From: Woeseiaceae bacterium
GTDB lineage: Bacteria > Pseudomonadota > Gammaproteobacteria > Steroidobacterales > Woeseiaceae
Length of the DNA: 39,653 nucleotides
NCBI GenBank assembly: GCA_022866645.1
Contig: JALHUQ010000428.1
Span: 1 to 39,653 of the forward strand
Direction: 5' to 3'
Position 1 is the first letter of the stretch, and each line of letters opens with the position of its first letter. Below the pieces are notes generated by a model that saw only the letters and a program-made list of their open reading frames with translations, was not told the origin of the DNA and made no database searches. A program made the translations under genes and the position numbers. Below, piece after piece: positions 1-7,602 of the stretch.

Positions 1-322
1 TCCGCGCTGCGCTCTCCCGCGAGCGCCGTCCCCGGCATCAGGTATTTCCCCATCGCCAATCCGCCGATCAGCACGGGTTCGTAGCCGATTTCGCGATCTC
101 TCGGTCGCGATACGGGTTCATAGATAATCCTCGGTGCAGTGAGGCCAGATGTGTCTGGCTGGTGCTACGCCAGAATACTGATAAATTGGACTGGATCAAC
201 TCTGACAATTGCAGGCGGTGGCCGGAAGAACATTGAACTCCCGGTCGCCTGTCGCAGCCGACGTATAGGCTGTAAACTCGTGCACCGTTATCTCGTTGGC
301 ACGCCTGGACCCGGAGTACCTG
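1..322. other. Left-edge non-coding or partial region upstream of the M16 peptidase gene
   Basis: No gene can be supported here. A minus-strand frame is open from about position 122 to the left edge and ends with residues reading MGKYLMPGTALAGERSA (the Met at about 50), so the 5' end of a leftward gene running off the window is possible, but it has no convincing start with a ribosome binding site and I do not recognise the peptide. Positions 73-80 and 112-119 repeat ACGGGTTC, and two TCGCGA palindromes lie between them. Positions 120-322 must hold the promoter of the peptidase gene, but no clear -35/-10 pair stands out. Confidence 0.3.
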
Positions 323-3223
323 ATGAAAAAACTGATTACCGTCCTATCCCTGGCACTGCTGTTTTCGGCTTGCAGCAAGGAAGCGGAATCGCCTGCAAAG
401 ATATTCGATATGCCGTACCTGATGCGGGATCTCGACAACGGTCTGCGCGTCATCATCGTGCCCACGGATTACCCCGACATCGTGACGCTGCAGATTCCGG
501 TGCAGACCGGATCGCGCAATGAGATCGAGCCCGGCAAGACCGGTTTTGCGCATTTCTTTGAACACATGATGTTTCGCGGGACGAAAAAGTATCCAGCTGA
601 CGTCTACGCCGACATTCTCAAGAAGGCGGGCGCCGATCAGAATGCCTACACAACGGATGATTACACGAACTATCACATCACGTTTACCAAAGGCGACCTC
701 GAGAAGATGATCGAGGTCGAAGCGGATCGCTTTCAGAACCTGAGTTACAGCGAAGAGGCATTCCAGACCGAAGCCCTGGCGGTCAAGGGCGAGTACCTGA
801 AGAACTTCTCGAATCCGATATCCAAGATGCTCGAACGCATCAGTGACCTGATGTATTCGGTCCACACCTACAAGCATACGACGATGGGTTTTATCGAGGA
901 TATCGAGGCGATGCCGCAACAGCTCGAGTACTCGAAAACATTTTTTGATCGCTGGTATCGCCCGGAAAAAACTGTCGTGATCCTGGTCGGCGATCTTGAA
1001 TCGGAACCGACTTTCGAGCTCGTGAAAAAATACTGGGGTGGCTGGAAGCGCGGAGATTACAACATCGATGTGCCGGTCGAGCCCCCTTTGGGTGGCCCGA
1101 AGTACGAGCACATGCAATGGGACAGCCCGACCCAGCCCTGGCTGGTAATGGCGTATCGCGGCCCGGCTTACGATCCGACGCAAAAAGACATGCCATCGCT
1201 CGATTTGATTTCATCTATCTATTTTTCCGATTCGTCCGAGCTATACCGCCAGCTGGTTATCGAAGACCAGTCGGTCGATCAGCTGTTTGCCTATTTCCCC
1301 GATGCAAAAGACCCTGGCATGCTGCTGATTGCAGCGCGCCTGACCGATGCCGCTCGCCCGGTAGCAGTGCGAGATGCAATCAACGCGACGCTCGTCGCAA
1401 CGCGTACGCAGCTGGTTGAATCGAAAAAGGTCGAAGAAACAAAATCGCGTCTGCGTTACGGCTTTACGGCGCAACTGGATAATTCGGGCAGCATCGGCTC
1501 AAATCTTGCAAGTTATGTGCAGTTATTCCGTAGCCCGGAGACGATCAATGAAGTCTACGCAACCTACGATACGCTGACCGCAGAAGATCTTCGTAATGCT
1601 GCAAACAAATATTTCGTGGATGACTCGCGTGTAACGTTTACTTTATCCAGCGACGAATCGGTACCGGGTATCGACGGCATGTCGTCCGTAGACGACCTCG
1701 TCGCGGCGGCGGGGATGGCCGCGGCACCGGAGTCGAAAGCGGTAGCAGCAGAGGAGACTGTGCTCACGGTAGAAAAGCCGGCTGAGGTCACGCCAGTATC
1801 CATCATCGCCAAGCCATCGACCTCATCGCCGCTCGTCGATGTTGCGTATCTCGTGCATGTCGGTGCCGGCTTTGACCCGGCGGGCAAGAAAGGCCTGGCT
1901 ACGTTAACGGCAACCATGTTGACCGACGGTGGTTCACAGGCGAAGTCGATACAGGAAATCAATGCCGCGATGTATCCGATTGCGTCGGGTTTCAATGCAC
2001 AGGTCGATAAGGAAATGACACGCCTGTCGGGCCAGGTACATAAAGACAATCTCGATCTCTGGTATTCGCTGGTGCGCGGCCAGCTGCTGTTCCCGGCCTG
2101 GTCCGAAAAGGACTTCGAACGCATCAAGACGCAGGTCGCCAATTCGATCCGTACCGACCTTGTCGGCAACAACGACGAAGAACTCGGTAAGGAATACCTG
2201 TACGAGTCGATCTACGGCGGCGAGCACCCTTATGGCTCACTGAATCTTGGCCATGTGGCGGACATCGAAGCCATAACGCTCGACGACGTCAAGGCGTTCT
2301 ATCGCAAGTACTACACGGTCGCCAACATCACTGTCGGCTTGTCGGGTGGCTACCCGGAATCTTTCCCGGCAACGATCAGCGATGATCTGCAAAAACTCGA
2401 GCCCGGTGTCAGGGAGGAGCTCGATGCACCTGCGGCGCCACCGCTTAAGGGCCGCAGTGCTGTGATCATCCAGAAGGAAACGCCGGCGGTTGCAGTTTCG
2501 TTCGGCTTCCCGATCGACCTCAAGCGTGGCGACAAGGACTGGGTCGCGTTGTGGCTGGCGCGTTCGTATCTTGGTGAACACCGCAGCACAAACTCGCATT
2601 TGTATCAGCGCATTCGCGAAACCCGCGGTATGAACTACGGCGACTACGCGTACATCGAATATTTCCCGCGCGGCATGTCCCAGTTTCATCCGGACACCAA
2701 TCTTGGCCGGCAGCAGCAGATCTTCCAGATCTGGATCCGCCCCGTGCGCAGCAACAATGATGCGCAATTTGCGACACGAGTGGCAATGTACGAGCTCGAG
2801 AAACTGATTGACGAGGGCATGACGGAATCCGACTTCGAGACGACGCGGGCGTACCTTGGCAAGTTTGTCAGTCTCCTGACCGATGGCCAGGCGCGCCAAC
2901 TCGGCTATGCATTGGACAGTCAGTATTACCACACGGAAGAATTCTCCAGTTACGTGCGCAACGCCCTCAATGGACTGACGCTCGACGATGTCAACCGGGT
3001 CATTCGTGAGAACCTGAACACAGAGAACATGCAGTATGTGTTTGTTGCGAAAGATGCCGAGGATCTGCAGCAACGGTTGGTATCGGACGAGGCATCGCCC
3101 ATGACCTACGACGCCGACCTGCCGCAGGAAGTGCTCGACGAAGACAAGGTGATCGACAGCATTCCACTTGGCTTCAGCGCCGACAAGGTGCGCATCGTGA
3201 AGGGCGAAGAGGTGTTCGACTAG
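323..3223 (+). CDS. Lipoprotein M16-family zinc metallopeptidase (two-domain pitrilysin/insulinase type)
   Basis: This is a 966-residue zinc protease of the M16 family, predicted to be lipid-anchored in the envelope and to degrade peptides or misfolded proteins. The N-terminus is a lipoprotein signal with a lipobox ending LLFSAC (Cys17). The inverted zinc motif HxxEH is at residues 77-81 (His77, Glu80, His81), and the distal ligand is probably Glu157 in the segment FQTEALAVKGEYLKNF. A second M16-like half follows from about residue 490 and lacks HxxEH, as expected for the non-catalytic half of two-domain members. I chose ATG 323 because it starts the signal peptide and has GGAG at 313-316; an in-frame TTG at 296 would add nine residues before it. 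The gene stands alone and ends at a hairpin facing the convergent kinase fragment. Family assignment is strong; the substrate is unknown. Confidence 0.93.
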   Translation: MKKLITVLSLALLFSACSKEAESPAKIFDMPYLMRDLDNGLRVIIVPTDYPDIVTLQIPVQTGSRNEIEPGKTGFAHFFEHMMFRGTKKYPADVYADILKKAGADQNAYTTDDYTNYHITFTKGDLEKMIEVEADRFQNLSYSEEAFQTEALAVKGEYLKNFSNPISKMLERISDLMYSVHTYKHTTMGFIEDIEAMPQQLEYSKTFFDRWYRPEKTVVILVGDLESEPTFELVKKYWGGWKRGDYNIDVPVEPPLGGPKYEHMQWDSPTQPWLVMAYRGPAYDPTQKDMPSLDLISSIYFSDSSELYRQLVIEDQSVDQLFAYFPDAKDPGMLLIAARLTDAARPVAVRDAINATLVATRTQLVESKKVEETKSRLRYGFTAQLDNSGSIGSNLASYVQLFRSPETINEVYATYDTLTAEDLRNAANKYFVDDSRVTFTLSSDESVPGIDGMSSVDDLVAAAGMAAAPESKAVAAEETVLTVEKPAEVTPVSIIAKPSTSSPLVDVAYLVHVGAGFDPAGKKGLATLTATMLTDGGSQAKSIQEINAAMYPIASGFNAQVDKEMTRLSGQVHKDNLDLWYSLVRGQLLFPAWSEKDFERIKTQVANSIRTDLVGNNDEELGKEYLYESIYGGEHPYGSLNLGHVADIEAITLDDVKAFYRKYYTVANITVGLSGGYPESFPATISDDLQKLEPGVREELDAPAAPPLKGRSAVIIQKETPAVAVSFGFPIDLKRGDKDWVALWLARSYLGEHRSTNSHLYQRIRETRGMNYGDYAYIEYFPRGMSQFHPDTNLGRQQQIFQIWIRPVRSNNDAQFATRVAMYELEKLIDEGMTESDFETTRAYLGKFVSLLTDGQARQLGYALDSQYYHTEEFSSYVRNALNGLTLDDVNRVIRENLNTENMQYVFVAKDAEDLQQRLVSDEASPMTYDADLPQEVLDEDKVIDSIPLGFSADKVRIVKGEEVFD

Positions 3224-3230
3224 GCGGACT

Positions 3231-3268
3231 TAACCCTGAGCACAATTGCAGCATAGCCATCAGGGTTA
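3231..3268. terminator. Hairpin between convergent genes, possible bidirectional terminator
   Basis: A perfect 9-bp inverted repeat, TAACCCTGA at 3231-3239 and TCAGGGTTA at 3260-3268, lies 7 nt after the peptidase stop and 7 nt before the end of the convergent kinase gene. There is no clean T-run on either side and the loop is long (20 nt), so termination is inferred from position and symmetry. Confidence 0.5.
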
Positions 3269-3275
3269 GAATGCA

Positions 3276-4028
3276 TCAACGAGTCAGCCGACGCAGAAGC
3301 GACAGCGCCTGGTCGAGATAACCGGAACCAAAAAGGTTCAGGTGATTGAGGACGTGATAGAGCTGGTACAGCTCGAGACGCTCCGCGCTGCCGGCCGCCA
3401 GCGGCCAGGCGCGTTCGTATGCACGATAGAACGCACCGCCGAAACCACCGAACAACCGGGTCATCGCAATGTCGGTCTCGCGATCGCCGAAGTAGACGGC
3501 CGGGTCAAAGATCACCGGCACGCCGTCGGCGACGCCCCAGTTGCCGGCCCACAGGTCGCCGTGCAGCAATGACGGTGCCGGGTCATAGCCCTCGAAAAGG
3601 TCGCCGATACACTCTGCGAGCCGGTTGCCCCGGTCCTGTAGCTCGCCCGCGTAGCCGTTGCGGGCGGCCAGGTCGAGCTGAAACTGCAGGCGATGGACGC
3701 GGAAAAACGCCACCCAGTCGTCGGTCTGCGGGTTGTGCTGCGGTGTCGACCCGATCGTGTTGTCGCGGTGCCAGCCGTGCAAGTCCGCCGTGTGCCGGTG
3801 CAGCGCGGCGAGCCCTGCACCGAGCGTGGCCGCATCGCGTTCCCGGCCGCGCTCAAGCTCGAAGCGCTCCATCTCGATGTAGGCGCCATCCGCGTCGGTA
3901 CCGACGTCGTAGACTTCGGGCACGCGGATGGCGCCGGCCTTCTTCAGTTCCGCCAGCCCCTCGGCTTCCGCCTCGAACATGGCCAGTGCGGACGGCGAAC
4001 CCTGCTTTCTGAATTTGGTGGATGACAT
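3276..4028 (-). pseudogene. Fructosamine/ketosamine-3-kinase family gene, 5'-truncated
   Basis: The product resembles YniA/FN3K-type kinases, which phosphorylate ketosamines on glycated amines or proteins (deglycation repair). Recognisable parts are AMFEAEAEGL near the start, the catalytic loop SLLHGDLWAGNWG, the metal-binding segment VIFDPAVYFGDRETDIAM and the C-terminal YQLYHVLNHLNLFGSG. From ATG 4028 it is about 250 residues, against roughly 285-290 for the family as I recall. What is missing is the N-terminal lobe: the glycine-rich loop and the beta strand carrying the ATP-binding lysine should precede AMFEAEAEGL, but only about 15 unrelated residues do. The frame stays open upstream to a GTG at 4100, again without family resemblance. 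No stop or frameshift lies inside the remaining part. The gene abuts a DUF3465 gene that has lost its 3' end, so one deletion probably removed both ends. The product is likely inactive. Confidence 0.75.
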
Positions 4029-4103
4029 GGGGATCGGTATTCCGGCGCGTCTTTGTCCGGGCATTCTACAGGCGCTCGAGTCGTTCATCGATCGCGTCAC
4101 TTT

Positions 4104-4376
4104 TCACAGCGAACTACTGGTACCGCCGCCCCTCGTGTTCGAGCCAAGCCGCAGAATAAAACGTTGATGGCGGCTGCCCTCGTTATCGTCGGGCAGTATG
4201 CGGCTCACCGTGCCTGTGCCACTGACCTGCTGGCCGGCTTGCCATTGAGCGCTGGTCTGAGTAACCGGTGATTCGAATGTGGTCGGCGTTGCGTTGTCTT
4301 GAAACGCCGGATCCGACTGTTGGACAACGTAATACGCTCCAGCAGCGGCCAGGACGAAGAATAGAATTTTTTTCAT
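4104..4376 (-). pseudogene. DUF3465 family gene, 3'-truncated
   Basis: The reading frame starts with a short membrane or signal segment (MKKILFFVLAAAGAYYV) and reaches the hallmark of the DUF3465 family, LPDDNEGSRHQRFILRL, at about residues 60-76. Family members continue for some 50-60 more residues with a conserved Trp/His-rich block (as I remember it), but here the frame runs into 13 unrelated residues and a stop right after that hallmark, near position 4140. It lies in the same frame as, and just upstream of, the truncated kinase gene. The function of DUF3465 is unknown; the envelope location is inferred from the N-terminus. Ribosome binding before ATG 4376 looks weak. I read this as a broken gene, not a short natural variant. 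Confidence 0.7.
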
Positions 4377-4504
4377 GATTTAGTCTGGTTGCACTACTCG
4401 AAATGGATTCTTGCACGGCGAGGTAGCGTTGGAAATATTTCTGAGATTGGTCGCTTCGGGCCTGTCGTCGCGATGCTCCTCGGTTGAACCACCGACGCGT
4501 GCTG

Positions 4505-4556
4505 TAAGACCGGTTGGATTGCTCGGATAATTGAGAATCATTTTGCTTGGCGCCAA
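4505..4556 (-). pseudogene. 52-nt relic of a class I aminotransferase gene
   Basis: Read on the minus strand this stretch encodes LAPSKMILNYPSNPTGLTA, the same 19 residues found around the PLP-site Asn of the intact aminotransferase at 12033-13298. The DNA matches 12761-12812 at 48 of 52 positions, and all four differences fall on third codon positions and are silent. The similarity stops on both sides; no further aminotransferase sequence is visible. The silent-only pattern shows it descended from a working paralogue, not from a recent copying event. Its immediate leftward neighbour, GAACCACCGAC at 4486-4496, also occurs in the tRNA-Phe fragment near 14668. Confidence 0.72.
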
Positions 4557-4635
4557 TCAGCGACGGCCGCGGAATCGCAGCGCGTCCTGTGTCATGATTA
4601 GCGCCAAGCGCAACACGTTGGCATGCGAGTGAACT

Positions 4636-6444
4636 ATGGACGAGTCAGTAGAGGCAGAGCGCCGGGTACTGGATGCTATTGATACCCGGCAGGTCGCCGA
4701 TTTCTCTTCTCTGCCCGCGCCGCAACGTGTGCTTAGCGCCGAGTTTCTGCAGGCGCTGATTTCCGGATCGCATACAGCGCAGGGGGAACTGTGTTGCCCG
4801 CTTCGCATACGCGGCGCTGAAATTGTTGGCCCACTACGGCCGCCCACCGGACTGAAGCACGGCGGTAACACCGCGTTGCAGTTTCGATCATGCACTTTCG
4901 ATTCGCCGGTCGATTTGAGTGGCGCCGAATTCCTGGTCCTGCGTTTCGTCGAATGCAACTTGCCGGCCTTCATCGGCGCGAGCCTTAACGTGCGGGCGGA
5001 TCTCGATCTTTCCGGTTCGCAATTCTCCGGCGTCAGCGACTACGAATCGGAATTGAGCCAGGTCGGCACCGGTGCGATTCATCTCAACAACGCTCGCATT
5101 GGCGGTCGCCTGGTCCTCTGTTCTACGCAGGCATCCCGATTCAGCGCCGCCGGTTCGGTGCGACTCGATGGCGCTCAGGTCGACGGGGATGTCACGCTGG
5201 CCGGCGCCCTCCTTGATGGTCGGGATCAACCCGCGCTGAGCGCCCGATCGATGATTGTCGGCGGCAACGTCGGTCTCTCGCCGGCGGGTGGATATCGATG
5301 CGAGGCCTACGGCGAAGTTGCTTTCGTGGCCTCACAGATTACGGGCGACCTCATTTGCGATGGCGCCCGGCTGATCAATCCCCGGGGACGTGCACTGCAC
5401 TGCGAAGACCTGAAGGTGGAAACCGTATCCCTGACGGCCAGTGACGAGCCTCATCACCTGTTCGAAGCCAGCGGCAGACTCAATTTTCTCACCGCGATCA
5501 TCGGCGGAAGTTTCTTCCTGACCAATGCCCGTCTGACGCCGGGCCCGGACTATAAGGGCCTGCTCACAGCCGGCGGTCCCGTGATGGCGAATCTGCAGCA
5601 GGTCCGCATCTCCAACGCGCTGGCGCTGCGAAATATTGGCGCCCTTCCACCCGGAGACGCGACACCCGCCATCCACCGTGTTCCAGAGCCGGTCAGGGGA
5701 TGGCTGCTGCTGACGGGTGCACAGTTGAATACGATTCTGGACGACGTTGCGACCGGCTGGCCCGCACCCGGCTTTCTCGACCTGGAGGGCGCTACTTACA
5801 CTCGAATCCGTCATGTCGGGCGCGGCGACCTGATCGAAGAAAGCATTGCCTGGCTGCGCCACCAGTTTCCAAACGGCCGGCCTACCAAGAGCAGCTTTCG
5901 TCCGCAGCCCTACGAACAGTTGAGTCGTGTCCTTCGACAGCATGGCCAGACGCGGGAGGCCGATGCGATTGCCGTTGAAAAGATCCGCATGCGTCTCGCG
6001 GCACGCGTCGACAGACCCTGGACGCGGATCTTCCCGCGATTACTGATGATTATCAGCCACCACGGTTATTCGACCAGTCGTGCCGTCCTGTCTTTCCTGG
6101 TGTTCGTGCTGCTCGGTACGCTGATGTACTCATCGGCGCTGTTTATGTTTGAGCAGTCCTTTGTACCGGTCGAAAACCCGCCCGAGTTGGTGACCTACGA
6201 ATTCGCGTTCGGTCTCGCGAAACTCACGACCGAGAACGGCTGCCCGGGACTCGATCCATTGCATTACGCGCTGGATGCGGCCATGCCCGTGATCGATCTT
6301 GGCCAGGATCTGCGTTGCCGCTTCATGCCGGAAGGCCCGCTGCGCTGGCTGTGGTTGTTGTTGAACAGTCTCTATGTCATCGCCGGCGCTGCCCTGTCGG
6401 CCGTGGTCGTACTGACGCTGACCGGTGTGTTGCGGCGGGACTGA
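4636..6444 (+). CDS. Membrane-anchored repeat protein (pentapeptide-like beta-helix plus C-terminal transmembrane segments)
   Basis: A 602-residue protein of unknown function. Residues about 50-320 hold irregular repeats of the type xLxLSGxxFxG, GGRLVLCSTQ, GDVTLAGALLDG, GNVGLSPAGG and GDLICDGARL, suggesting a right-handed beta-helix related to pentapeptide-repeat folds. The C-terminal quarter has one strong transmembrane segment (RAVLSFLVFVLLGTLMYSSA), a loop with two cysteines (NGCPGLDP and LRCRF), and a second transmembrane segment (LYVIAGAALSAVVVLTLTGV). Similar proteins are often labelled membrane-associated oxidoreductase, but no cofactor motif is visible. The two-helix C-terminus with a loop between is also reminiscent of an ion-channel module, which is only a thought. 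ATG 4636 is used; its ribosome binding site is weak. It is a single gene, convergent with the stress operon. Confidence 0.7.
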   Translation: MDESVEAERRVLDAIDTRQVADFSSLPAPQRVLSAEFLQALISGSHTAQGELCCPLRIRGAEIVGPLRPPTGLKHGGNTALQFRSCTFDSPVDLSGAEFLVLRFVECNLPAFIGASLNVRADLDLSGSQFSGVSDYESELSQVGTGAIHLNNARIGGRLVLCSTQASRFSAAGSVRLDGAQVDGDVTLAGALLDGRDQPALSARSMIVGGNVGLSPAGGYRCEAYGEVAFVASQITGDLICDGARLINPRGRALHCEDLKVETVSLTASDEPHHLFEASGRLNFLTAIIGGSFFLTNARLTPGPDYKGLLTAGGPVMANLQQVRISNALALRNIGALPPGDATPAIHRVPEPVRGWLLLTGAQLNTILDDVATGWPAPGFLDLEGATYTRIRHVGRGDLIEESIAWLRHQFPNGRPTKSSFRPQPYEQLSRVLRQHGQTREADAIAVEKIRMRLAARVDRPWTRIFPRLLMIISHHGYSTSRAVLSFLVFVLLGTLMYSSALFMFEQSFVPVENPPELVTYEFAFGLAKLTTENGCPGLDPLHYALDAAMPVIDLGQDLRCRFMPEGPLRWLWLLLNSLYVIAGAALSAVVVLTLTGVLRRD

Positions 6445-6458
6445 GTGGGGCTGGTGTG

Positions 6459-6722
6459 TTAGATCAATCTAAGCTGGCCACTCTTGTCCATGTCCAGGCT
6501 CCTGTCCTGAAAGAACGGTTGCAGCGCTTTTGGCAACGCCAATATTGTGTCGCCTTCGTATTCAAATACCATGTCGCTGGGCTGGGGCTTGGCAAGTTTC
6601 AGCGTTAAAAACTTCTCGTCCTTGGGGACGATTCTGAAGCACCTTCCTTGCTGATTCGGGTTGTCACTGGCTGCCAACAACTGGTGAAGTTTGCTCTTCG
6701 TAGTCTTTGTTAGTTCAAGCAT
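6459..6722 (-). CDS. Small HesB/IscA-fold-like protein without cysteines
   Basis: An 87-residue protein starting MLELTKTTKSKLHQLL. The pattern (N-terminal helix, then CFRIVPKDEKFLTLKLAKPQPSDMVFEYEG, then ILALPKALQPFF and a final LDMDKSGQLRL) resembles HesB/YadR/IscA-like domains, but the cysteines that would bind a cluster are absent apart from one at RCFRI. A role in Fe-S assembly is therefore unlikely. I start at ATG 6722 because GGAGAG lies four bases before it; an in-frame TTG at 6734 is less likely. It is the last gene of the leftward stress operon. Homology is by pattern only. Confidence 0.6.
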   Translation of the reverse strand: MLELTKTTKSKLHQLLAASDNPNQQGRCFRIVPKDEKFLTLKLAKPQPSDMVFEYEGDTILALPKALQPFFQDRSLDMDKSGQLRLI

Positions 6723-6758
6723 ATGTCTCTCCAAAAATTCATGTTCGTTCGTCGGGTG

Positions 6759-7202
6759 TCATAGATTCTGTTTTATGTCTTCGAGCCGCTCTTTGAGGAC
6801 TTCGGACTCGCGCATACTCCGAATAAGCGTCACTCGACCGTTGGACCTGGGCCTGACGCTCTGTAGCGCTTCGGTCAGGCCCGCAACGGACGAGCAAAGT
6901 CTCTGATGCAGCGAGCTATCCAGATCATTGGCCAGCTTCACTGTTTCCGTCGACGCAGCGAGCAATTTCGGCAACGCTTCCAACATGTTTACTTCTGTCG
7001 GATTCGACTGGATACGCTTCCTGTCAGCCAGAAAGTGGTCCAGCTCCGCGATCTCACTCCAGGTAAGCTTTGCAGCGACATGCGGAGGGACCGACTCGAG
7101 GTGCGCATCAAAAGCGACAACCTTTCGAAGCCTGTCAGCGTCGTCCACAGTCTTGTCATCTCGTGTGCAGATGATCTGGTTGCCCGCAACGGTGAACTTC
7201 AT
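6759..7202 (-). CDS. Hypothetical protein in the stress operon
   Basis: A soluble 147-residue protein I do not recognise. It has no signal peptide or membrane segment. The N-terminal half (MKFTVAGNQIICTRDDKTVDDADRLRKVVAFDAHL) looks alpha/beta, and the C-terminal half is helical and ends with a charged stretch. It sits 40 bases after the coiled-coil gene and 36 bases before the HesB-like gene, on the same strand, so co-transcription with the universal stress protein gene is likely. Coding status is supported by its operon position and the lack of a competing frame. Confidence 0.6.
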   Translation of the reverse strand: MKFTVAGNQIICTRDDKTVDDADRLRKVVAFDAHLESVPPHVAAKLTWSEIAELDHFLADRKRIQSNPTEVNMLEALPKLLAASTETVKLANDLDSSLHQRLCSSVAGLTEALQSVRPRSNGRVTLIRSMRESEVLKERLEDIKQNL

Positions 7203-7242
7203 CTTTGACCTTCTTTGCTAATTGCTCTGGCAATGCTTTTGT

Positions 7243-7548
7243 TCATTGAAACCTCTTGCTGGCACTATCGGCGGCATTGGCGACAGACTTCCATGCTTGC
7301 TCAACACCGAGCTTAAGGTCCTCCCAGGCTGGTTGACTTGCGGCGCGCAACTCCTGCAGGCGCTGTTCTGCCTTGTCCTTCGACTCGTGAATTTCATTGA
7401 GTTTTATCTTGAGTTCACGGCGTGCATCCCCTGTTTTTTCGTTGGCCGTAGCCTCAAGGCCTTTGATCTTCGCGTTCAGGAGATCAAGCTTCTCTTGTGC
7501 TTGTGCGATGAATTCGTTTCTTTCCTCTGTCATTTTTTCCTGTGTCAT
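7243..7548 (-). CDS. Small coiled-coil stress-type protein
   Basis: A 101-residue, highly charged, almost wholly helical protein. Residues about 5-70 form a heptad-rich coiled coil (ERNEFIAQAQEKLDLLNAKI and following), and the C-terminus carries the conserved-looking AWEDLKLGVEQAWKSVANA. This matches small bacterial coiled-coil proteins annotated as sll1863-family stress response proteins. The start is well supported by GGAGGA eight bases before ATG 7548. It lies 54 bases downstream of the tandem Usp gene. A structural or membrane-associated stress role is inferred from context only. Confidence 0.72.
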   Translation of the reverse strand: MTQEKMTEERNEFIAQAQEKLDLLNAKIKGLEATANEKTGDARRELKIKLNEIHESKDKAEQRLQELRAASQPAWEDLKLGVEQAWKSVANAADSASKRFQ

Positions 7549-7602
7549 ACATTCCTCCAGTAGGTTTAAGGTCGATCGAGCGTCATGCGCTCCTCTCTCG
7601 TT

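Noticed and set aside
4480..4500. Second tRNA fragment at GAACCACCGACGCG
   Set aside because: Only 11 bases (GAACCACCGAC) match the T-arm pattern of the fragment at 14663-14692, with no anticodon loop; could be chance, so it is mentioned only as a neighbour of the aminotransferase relic.
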